A DNA stretch of 64,000 bases. It comes from Telopea speciosissima. Its lineage: Eukaryota; Streptophyta; Magnoliopsida; Proteales; Proteaceae. Positions within the stretch are counted from its first letter, which is position 1, and the number at the start of each line of letters is the position of its first letter. Position numbers and translations under genes: made by a program. This document shows positions 57,253-64,000 of this stretch, one piece after another. The stretch covers positions 37,246,946 through 37,310,945 of the forward strand of contig NC_057926.1 of the NCBI RefSeq assembly GCF_018873765.1. The letters run 5' to 3'. The notes beneath the pieces are model-generated. The model was not told where the DNA came from. It saw only the letters and a list, made by a program, of their open reading frames with translations, and searched no databases.

Positions 57253-58229
57253 ACACAAACTCACCATGCATTGTAGGCATGATACATGGTTATAACTACA
57301 TTGCCCAAAACATTCGCTATACATCTTTTTTCTGCTTTCCTTGTTAATCTACATGTATGTTGGTAGGCTATGAGAAAGAATTATGGTAATAAACTTTCAA
57401 ATGCAAAGTCTAAGATATTGGAGATAACTAATTTGGTAAGTGCATATTTAACATGGACCTTTAACCTTATTTTTTCCTTTAAATCATAAAAATATTATTT
57501 TAATTATATTACGTTTGGTACATACAAGGAACACATGTTATATTTCAAGTGTAAAAATGAGAAGTATTTTATTGATAGTAGATTATATAAATTTTTTTTA
57601 TTACTCTTGAGCTTGATTATAAATTTTATTTTAGTAGTTTTACTTCCATACAGGCTTCCTTCAATTGATGCGCATAGATTTCAAAACCTTTGCAACAATA
57701 CTAGTTGCTTCCGCAATAAGACCCAAAAGAATTTATATGTATTCATGTATATGGAGATAATAATTCAAAATATTTCTCACAAAAAGGAAAAAAAAGAGTT
57801 CTTTTACTTAAACCCATGGTACAAGATGAAAGCAATAGTACTAGTGGCTTCCTTTTGTGTTAATGAAAATTGGTTGCATTAGCCAACTACAAGTGACACG
57901 ATGATTATTCCTCTGATTCTGGATTTTGGATTTTGGAAAATTAGAAAATTATTGCCAGTGACCGATGATGAGTATAAAATCATAGAAATTTTGGGGAAAA
58001 TCACCTTTTAAGTTGAACGGGTCTCCTAAGAGCTTAAAATTGCTTGTATGTAAGCATATTTAGAATTGTAGGCATAGTTTTAGAAATTAGCACTCTACCT
58101 GTTACGATCTCAAATTTTTTATGGAGATTGAGCTTTGATATTGATTCCAATACAAATCAACTAAATTAGGTTGGAATTTATCAGAAACCTCAATCGATTC
58201 TTTGTTTAATCCAAATAAATCACTATAAG
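57253..58229. other. Intergenic, nothing recognised
   Basis: AT-rich. The 115-codon frame at 57535-57882 has no recognisable domain and biased AT-driven composition, so I do not call it a gene. Confidence 0.4.
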
Positions 58230-58376
58230 AAGAGATGTACTAGTGCACAAGGCCTTGCTATTGCAAGGTATGTGAAAGGGCATATGTGCGCAATCTCACC
58301 CCTGCTTTGTGGAGAGTCTGTTTTCTGTTTCAAGCATGTGAGCACAAAATTGCAATAGAACAACCTTACCAATGTG
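58230..58376 (-). mobile_element. Au-type SINE, degraded copy
   Basis: Minus-strand Au SINE with many substitutions: CTAGTGCACAAGGCC, GTGCGCAATCTCACCCCTGCTTTGTGGAGAG and AACAACCTTACCAATG are recognisable. The most diverged of three consecutive copies. Confidence 0.65.
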
Positions 58377-58435
58377 GAGAGAAAGAGATGCCACAAAGAC
58401 TCAACGTGGTGGGATGGTAGCACACACAAATCATA

Positions 58436-58604
58436 AAAAAAGAGCGTATCCAGTGCACAAGGCCCGCGCACTAAGAGGCCTGGGAAGGGTCATAATGTAT
58501 GTAGCCTTACCCCTTTTCGTGGAGAGATTGTTTTCCTACCCAAATCCGCGATCACTAGATCGCAATGGAGTTACCCTTACTGTTGTGCCGAGATCTACCC
58601 TCTA
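58436..58604 (-). mobile_element. Au-type SINE, middle copy
   Basis: Minus-strand Au SINE of near full length. Flanked by TAGCACACACAAATCATAAA-like sequence on the left (58417-58436) and TAGCACACATAAATTATAAA on the right (58603-58622), a 20-bp duplication with two mismatches, long even for a SINE. Confidence 0.8.
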
Positions 58605-58622
58605 GCACACATAAATTATAAA

Positions 58623-59217
58623 CGGCGTACTCAGTGCACGAGGCTCCCGCCATTGTAGGATCTAGGGAGGATCATAATGTATGCAGCCTTACCCCTGCTT
58701 TCACAGAGAGACTGAGCCCGCTTGATAACCCTACGAGAAACAGTTTCTGGTGTTTTTTTGTTCTGAGAAACGGAAAAACACCTAAAAATCACTTGATAAT
58801 GAAGTATTTTTTGTGACTGTTTTTTAAAACATAAATCAAAATTTATGCTCCTTGGAAGACTTTTGACAGAACATGTTTCTTGACTGAAAATTGGAAAAGT
58901 GTGCCCGATAAAAACTCCTACATTTGTTCACTATGCTCTTTTGTAAAATTGGAAAAGTGTGCCAAATATATCATTTTGTTAATTTAGAAAAAAAAAAAAA
59001 AAAAGGTTTTGCTTGTTTCCAAGAACAGGTTTACCAAGCGGGTCAAAAATGGTTTTTCAGTACAGAAAATGACAAAACTGTTTTGTTGTTTCTCAGCATA
59101 TAACCAGAACATAAACACCTGTAAAGTTATCAAGTGGGCATACTGTTTCCACACTCAAATCCATGACCACTTGATCACAATGGAACAACCTTACTGTTGC
59201 ACCAAGGTCCGCCGTCT
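58623..59217 (-). mobile_element. Au-type SINE split by a TIR element
   Basis: The left half (58623-58714, CGTACTCAGTGCACGAGGC to CAGAGAGACTG) and right half (59142-59217, ACTGTTTCCACACTC to GCACCAAGGTCC) are parts of one minus-strand SINE. After it comes TAACACACAAATCAT, another copy of the flank motif. Confidence 0.8.
58715..59141. mobile_element. TIR element nested in SINE
   Basis: A 427-bp insertion beginning AGCCCGCTTGATAAC and ending GTTATCAAGTGGGCAT, inverted copies that extend inward imperfectly (GGTGTTTTTTTGTTCTGAGAAAC against CAGCATATAACCAGAACATAAACACC). ACTG is repeated at 58711-58714 and 59142-59145. It has no coding capacity. Superfamily unresolved. Confidence 0.8.
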
Positions 59218-62200
59218 CTAACACACAAATCATCCACAATAAAAAATCTACATTAAGGCAATAGCAAATCGCTATTGAGCTAATCCTTCCAATATGGTAA
59301 GTTACTATTGTTTTCATTAATCCTTGAAGTCATGATACTAAGAGACAAGAGAGCCCCTACCAATCCTTACAATCCATCACTGTAAGTCTATAATTAAAAT
59401 GCTTGAAAGCACAGCTTGATGGGAAGGAAACTCAATCCAACAAAATGGAAGAGAAAAGAGAGGAGCGTGCTTGGGGGCTTTGATCTCTATCTCTGACTGA
59501 GCATAAAATCCAAATGGGTAAATACTATGGGGAGGGAAATGATCAATGATATTCACTTTAGTGCACCTGTTGTTTGTCCTTTTTAGGAGATGGAGGGACC
59601 AACTCTTTCAGCAAATCTGATATATTCTCAACTCCAGTGTCCCAAGACATGACTTTATAATGAGAGAATGCATGGTGGGGTGAGTTGTGAGTAACCATTT
59701 TTGATCAGTTGAGTTAAGTGGATCTTCCCATAGAGAAACATGGTAGGCATTGAGTAAGCAACACTGCCCTCATCGTACTTGGATGCTTCTCTATAATATA
59801 ACATGTTTCAGTGTGTCCAGAGACCTATGTTGTGTTTGGTATGCATTCTTAGAATGTATTCTTGATCAATAATTCATTTAAAAAAATCATATCAAATGTA
59901 GTCTTAATTTCAAAAAGTCCACTATACAATTTCAAATTAATACGTACTCTCAAAGTATAGATGTATATATAGTTTGTTCTCTTTAACCACGATTTAGAGG
60001 TTGGGTGCTCGGAACCCACAAAATGTTGAGGTTGAAAAGATGAAATAACAAATATACATTACATAGAGATTGGGTCCGGTTGCGTTTGGTTTAATTTCTT
60101 AGAATGCATGATTGATCAAGAACGCATACGAAATGCAGCTCTAGACTCAAGACTCCAGTGTGCACCAAATCATCATTGGCTGCTATTGCCACCGCAACCA
60201 CCAGAGGGTTGCTAGTATAGCATAGAGAATAGAGAATGTCAAAGGGCCGGGTCAAACCCAAAACTTTAAAAGTATTAGGTGGAGATCGAGAGATCTTCAA
60301 GTATATCAAATATCAAGAATCTAAACGAAGTGATCAATGTGGGATTATAACTCTATAATTCTCAACATCTCAACACTCTTCGCATATAACTTCAATATAT
60401 TTGACTCTACAAATAGTTAAATATAAGGGTGATAACAAAGTACTTGAACTTTGATATCACATTGGGGGTTCAATCCAAAAGAGTAAAACATTCGGTGGAG
60501 GACTTCTCCAGACATGAAGGCAAATGACTTGAACAAACGGATGTAAAAGAGAAAAAATAACTCCCAACTCCCAATGGAGAGTACAGAGTGGAAGAGACTT
60601 CAACATTTTGAATTGTCTTTTGAAGGTCTAGTCAATCAAGGAACTTACAAACAAACAAGAAGTCAATTACTGATCATCACATTCACATACACAGGCAAGC
60701 TTCATATAGATTTTGGTGGGTTCCAACACAATCAGCACTAACTGCAACTCATATCAAACTGATCAGGAGGACCAAAGACTGTCCTCTCCTCTCTCTCTCT
60801 CTATTAATTAATTAATGTTAATATTATATATCGGAAATGCCCAGTACGACTGCAGCTCCATGGCCTCTAATGTCGACAGCTTCTGCCCTTTAGCCCAACA
60901 GCTATATAGCCCATAATCACCTTCATCTCTCACCATTTGCGTCCGCATTGATACTCTCTCTCTCTTTCTCTCTCTCTCAATCATGTGGGCTCTTGTTGAT
61001 GAAGCCATTTCCTACGATGTGAAATGACCAGTCCGTGTGGGCAATGGCAGATTTATATGAGTTGGCTCTTTAGGTTAATATGTGTCGATGTCACAGAATA
61101 TTTTCTTGTGAAACTTAAAAAGTATTAGGAAAAAAAAAAATGAATCTGTTGAAAATAGGTAATATATTACTTATATTAGGTATGTGAGTTTGACTACAAG
61201 GTTGTTGTTTTAATCCTCACATGAGTGTGCTGGTATAGGCCAAGACAGGGATAGATTGGGCCAAGCTGGACTTAGCCCGAGGTCTCAATCCTCAATTTGC
61301 CTAATTCTAACTCAAGGCTGAAAATTCTCAATCCTAACCCACCCTCCAAGCCAAGGTATCTCAACCCAAGAGGCCAAGAGCTGTTTGCCCCACTACACAC
61401 TATAGTATTACCAAACGCCAATGCTAATCTCAAAAATTCAAAATCAAGAAATCAAGAAAATTAATTTCAGTTGTTGCTATTTTCCGAATTCATCTAAAAT
61501 CTATCGAAGAATACCCAAAAAAAAATAAGGAAACGTTTTAAAAGCATTCTGTCTCCTTGTCAAGTGAGAGATGAGAAGTTCTTGGCGTAACAATTCACAA
61601 AATCTTATGAAGCTTTGGAGGAAGATGGAGGAGGAAGGTTTAATTTTGACGCGATCGATTGACCCCACAATCACAAAGTCTCCAGTCCTGACCCGGACGG
61701 ACAAGCGTCAACGGACCGATGGAGACGATACAGAGGAATTCCAAAAATTAAAAATTCCCAAAGAAAAGGCGCAAAGGAAGGAAGGAGCGAGAACAGTTGG
61801 CGGGTAAATAGAGATAATGGGAAAGGAGAGGACGAGATTGATGAGGTTATATCGCATTGGCATTTCTTCCCCCTTTTTAATTCTGGGTTGTTCTGCGTCT
61901 CTCCGTGTGTGTGGAGGAGAACCCGAAGTACAGCTCAACCATCTGAGAAACCCACCTAGGGGGTTGACTTGTTTACACTTTACCCGAGCAAATTCCATTA
62001 TTCCCATTCCTCCAAGGTTCGTCAAACCTCCCTTCCCTTTCCATCTTGACTCATCTCATCAATCTTCTTCTTCTTCTTCGTTCGTCTATCGTCATTGAAA
62101 TTATTTGGGCAGACAACAATACGGTCTACCTAATTCCATCCACCCTGTCGTCATAACAATTATAGTAAATTATAATCTTCATTTTTGGATAGAATTGTAA

Positions 62201-62319
62201 GAAGTTATCATTGGAATCTTAGTACTTCTCCACCTCCCTTCCCCCGGCACCCCCTCTCTTGTCTCCCTCTCCTAATCCCATCCTCCTTTCTTCTCTCAAA
62301 CTGCACTGGAGTTGTCCCA
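59218..62319. other. Intergenic, no confident gene
   Basis: 3.1 kb. A GCCC-rich repeat lies at 61240-61395. Short frames at 60808-61008 (-) and 61571-61807 (+) have no recognisable domain. A (CT)n run lies near 60784-60801. The last part, 62040-62319, is pyrimidine-rich like a plant 5' UTR/promoter and precedes the exon at 62320. Confidence 0.4.
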
Positions 62320-62414
62320 ATGGCCACAAGGCTCCCTGCAGGAATCCTCGTTGCTGTTCCTTTCATTCGTCTTCTCTTCTTCGTTTTGGTGTCCGCTTCC
62401 CTACATAGCGGACG
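62320..62414 (+). CDS. Probable first exon of an unidentified secretory gene
   Basis: The ATG at 62320 opens a 95-nt exon encoding MATRLPAGILVAVPFIRLLF then a hydrophobic FVLVSASLHSG, ending at a donor CGGACG|GTATGA. The peptide looks like a signal peptide or membrane anchor. A long pyrimidine-rich leader precedes it, typical of a plant 5' UTR. The rest of the gene would be beyond the window, because the DNA that follows is the left arm of a TIR element, placing that element in intron 1. No family can be named from 31 residues. An alternative is that this is another orphan gene scrap. Confidence 0.45.
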
Positions 62415-62873
62415 GTATGATTACTTCCTCTTTACATTTCTTCTTTTATGTATTCACTTATTCTTTTTTATTTTTGGGAAATTTGCATATACCACCCTGA
62501 GGTTTGACGAAAAGATATTTTCAACCCCAATTTTGAAAAAATTCTAGGTTTGTAAACGATAACAAATAAACCCATTCCGTCAGTTCATGATTAACACTAT
62601 TAAAAATTAAACTTGAATTGATAAAATTACCCTTCTAAGAAGAACCAAAAAAACAAAAAAACAAAACTGGAACTCATCTTCCCCAAAATCGATTGAGGAA
62701 AATGAGTTGCAGGTATGGGGTTGGAAAATCTCAAAGACGTGTTGAGCTGTTCTCTTCTCTCTCTCTCTCTTGTGTACTTCTTTTCTCTTTCTCTCACTCT
62801 TTCTCCGTTGTGCACGCTGGAACTGAATAAAAGAGTTTTGGACTCATCCACCAAGTCTTCTGGGACTGGGACC

Positions 62874-62884
62874 CTTTATAAAGT
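62874..62884 (+). promoter_or_regulatory. Possible TATA box of captured CSLC 5' region
   Basis: CTTTATAAAGT lies about 310 bp before the ATG at 63194, followed by a pyrimidine-rich leader. It suggests that the capture included a core promoter. Inference from base pattern only. Confidence 0.35.
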
Positions 62885-63193
62885 TTTAACATCCGATGCC
62901 TCCATCAACTGGAGACGCTTGTTTCAACATCTCTCTTTCCCTAGCCATGTGTCTCTTGTTGCATACCCTCTCTATCTCTCTCTCTCTCTCTCCCCCTTAC
63001 TCTCTGCACTCTGCATTTCTTGTTTTTTTTTTGCTTCTCTCTTTTGAAGGTAAATTGTCATGTGGGTTTCGACATCTTCCGGAGCTAATCAGTCCCTGGA
63101 ACAAGGGGATCTTTGAGAGGTCGATATTGTGAGTGAGTTGGGTCTCTGGCATCACATTACAAAGGGAAAAGGGTAGAAAGAAAAAAACAAAAA

Positions 63194-63846
63194 ATGGCAC
63201 CGTCGTTAGTTTTCTGGGTGAAAAAGAACCACCGTGGAACGCCGGTGGTCGTGAAGATGGAGAACCCTAATTGGTCGATGGTTGAGTTAGAGGGTCCTTT
63301 AGAAGAAGACTTCCTCCTTGACGGAGGCGGGAGTGACAAGGTTAGAGGGAAGAATGCCAAACAGCTCACTCTGGTTCTTCTCCTCAGAGCTCATAGAGCT
63401 GCTGGTTGTCTCACCTCAATCGCTTCCGCAATGTTCGGTATCGCTGCCGCTGTAAGGCGCCGGTTGGCTTCAGGAAGGACGGATTCAGACATTGGGAGCG
63501 AGATCGAGAATGAGAATCCTAGAGTGAAGAGGCGAATCTATGCTTTTATCAAGGGTTAGGCATTTTGGGGCTCCCAACTTGCAACTGCAACGCGTATTGT
63601 TGACGTCGTTGAGGGTCCGTGGTATTTTCGATTGGTTCTATTCTAAATGATGCCGTCTGCAACTTAGATTGGCCGAGGTCGAATCTGATTATCCAAGTGT
63701 TGGACGATTCTGATGATCCCACAACCCAATTGTTGATCAAGGAGGAGGTTCAAAAATGGCAGCAGGAGGGTGCCCCTGTCATCTACAGGCATCGGGTCAT
63801 CAGAAATTGGTACAAAGCGGGCAATCTCGTCTTTGGTCGAGCTTGA
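63194..63846 (+). pseudogene. CSLC (xyloglucan glucan synthase-like) fragment, deleted and frameshifted
   Basis: A 121-codon frame (63194-63559) reads MAPS...RGTPVVVKMENPNWSMVELEG, GKNAKQLTLVLLLRAHRAAG, CLTSIASAMFG and AAAVRRRLASGRTD, the N-terminus of cellulose synthase-like C proteins, which make the glucan backbone of xyloglucan in the Golgi. After FIKG a stop occurs; the next family segment HFGAPNLQLQR is in another frame (63561 on), with the transmembrane stretch between them deleted. A second jump at about 63645 leads to [37 protein letters not shown] and [15 protein letters not shown], part of the glycosyltransferase-2 domain with the first DD motif, after a deletion of roughly 100 or more residues. 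Similarity then ends. Intact CSLCs are about 700 aa; this piece cannot be functional as a synthase. Confidence 0.9.
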
Positions 63847-63961
63847 CCTGTCTATTGGTACTGAGGTCACGGATTCTACTGCAGCGGCTATAGCAGAGGC
63901 AAGGATTGATTTATGCCCATTTTGTTTGTTTACAGGTATCGATGATACATCTACACTGTAG
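63830..63961 (+). pseudogene. Second cargo fragment, unidentified
   Basis: Directly after the CSLC piece, an open frame reads [34 protein letters not shown] and TGIDDTSTL before a stop at 63959-63961. The composition looks coding and differs from CSLC, so the element may carry parts of two genes. I do not recognise the family. Confidence 0.35.
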
Positions 63962-64000
63962 GGAAATGGATAGTTGCAACTCATCTTCCCCAATCGATTA

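Larger units (their letters stand above)
62476..64000. mobile_element. Pack-type TIR element 5 (runs past window end)
   Basis: The left arm (62476 to about 62716) begins GGGAAATTTGCATATACC and ends inside with AACTCATCTTCCCCAAAA, TCGATTG, AATGAGTTGCAGG. The last 27 bases of the window (from about 63974: GCAACTCATCTTCCCCAATC) match the inverted copy of that inner edge, so the right arm begins here and continues outside. The arm resembles elements 1 and 27335. Cargo is CSLC 5' sequence plus an unidentified fragment. No target-site duplication can be checked. Confidence 0.75.

Noticed and set aside
57535-57882. 115-codon frame with a hydrophobic stretch
   Set aside because: AT-driven composition and no family resemblance; likely chance.
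60808-61008. Minus-strand 66-codon frame starting MASSTRAHMIERERKRERV
   Set aside because: The RERKRER part is just a (GA)n microsatellite and nothing else resembles a known protein.

Overview
This window is nuclear DNA of a flowering plant, most likely a eudicot. The genes have short exons and GT-AG introns and belong to plant families (NET/NAB, WEB, plant ADH-like, VQ/HAIKU1, PB1, cellulose synthase-like C). The rest is dominated by plant transposable elements: Au-type SINEs, RTE and L1-type LINE remnants, a CACTA element, and many Mutator-like TIR elements and MITEs. I cannot name the species.

Four host genes look intact or nearly so: a NET3-like actin-binding protein (1536-2471, +, two exons), a WEB-family coiled-coil protein (7037-10340, -, three exons, 855 aa), a zinc alcohol dehydrogenase-like enzyme (33862-37503, -, seven exons, 375 aa) and a HAIKU1/VQ14-type VQ protein (51911-52957, -, single exon, 348 aa). 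A probable first exon of a secretory gene lies at 62320-62414 and would continue beyond the window. The genes are unrelated in function and show no operon-like logic.

The striking theme is gene-fragment capture. At least five TIR elements with long arms occur: 30680-31507, 31540-33430, 39281-41116, 54132-55907, and 62476 to beyond the window end. One has a perfect 9-bp target-site duplication and another an 8/9 one, which points to the Mutator superfamily (Pack-MULEs). Two carry recognisable host-gene pieces: the N-terminal half of a basic-7S-globulin/TAXI-type aspartic-protease-like protein, and the 5' part of a CSLC glycosyltransferase with its upstream region, fused to an unidentified fragment. 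A broken PB1-domain gene at 27604-28397 sits just behind a sequence resembling the left arm of the same TIR family. Four elements share a motif like CTCATCTTCCCCAAA at the inner edge of the arm.

Other layout: 3.5-4.1 kb LINE remnant; 12.8-15.6 kb unclassified repeat block with a ~78-bp tandem repeat; 16109-23017 a 6.9-kb CACTA element without a recognisable transposase, inserted in the RNase H-like domain of an L1-type LINE remnant (15770-16108 plus 23018-23190); 23366-24711 four ~335-bp tandem units; 42275-42799 four 133-bp tandem units; 43.2-48.4 kb broken repeats around an RTE-type reverse transcriptase remnant; 58.2-59.2 kb three consecutive SINEs, one split by a TIR element. Several MITE families (1127/38505, 26074/39408, 41247/57054) occur as pairs, most with readable 9-bp duplications.
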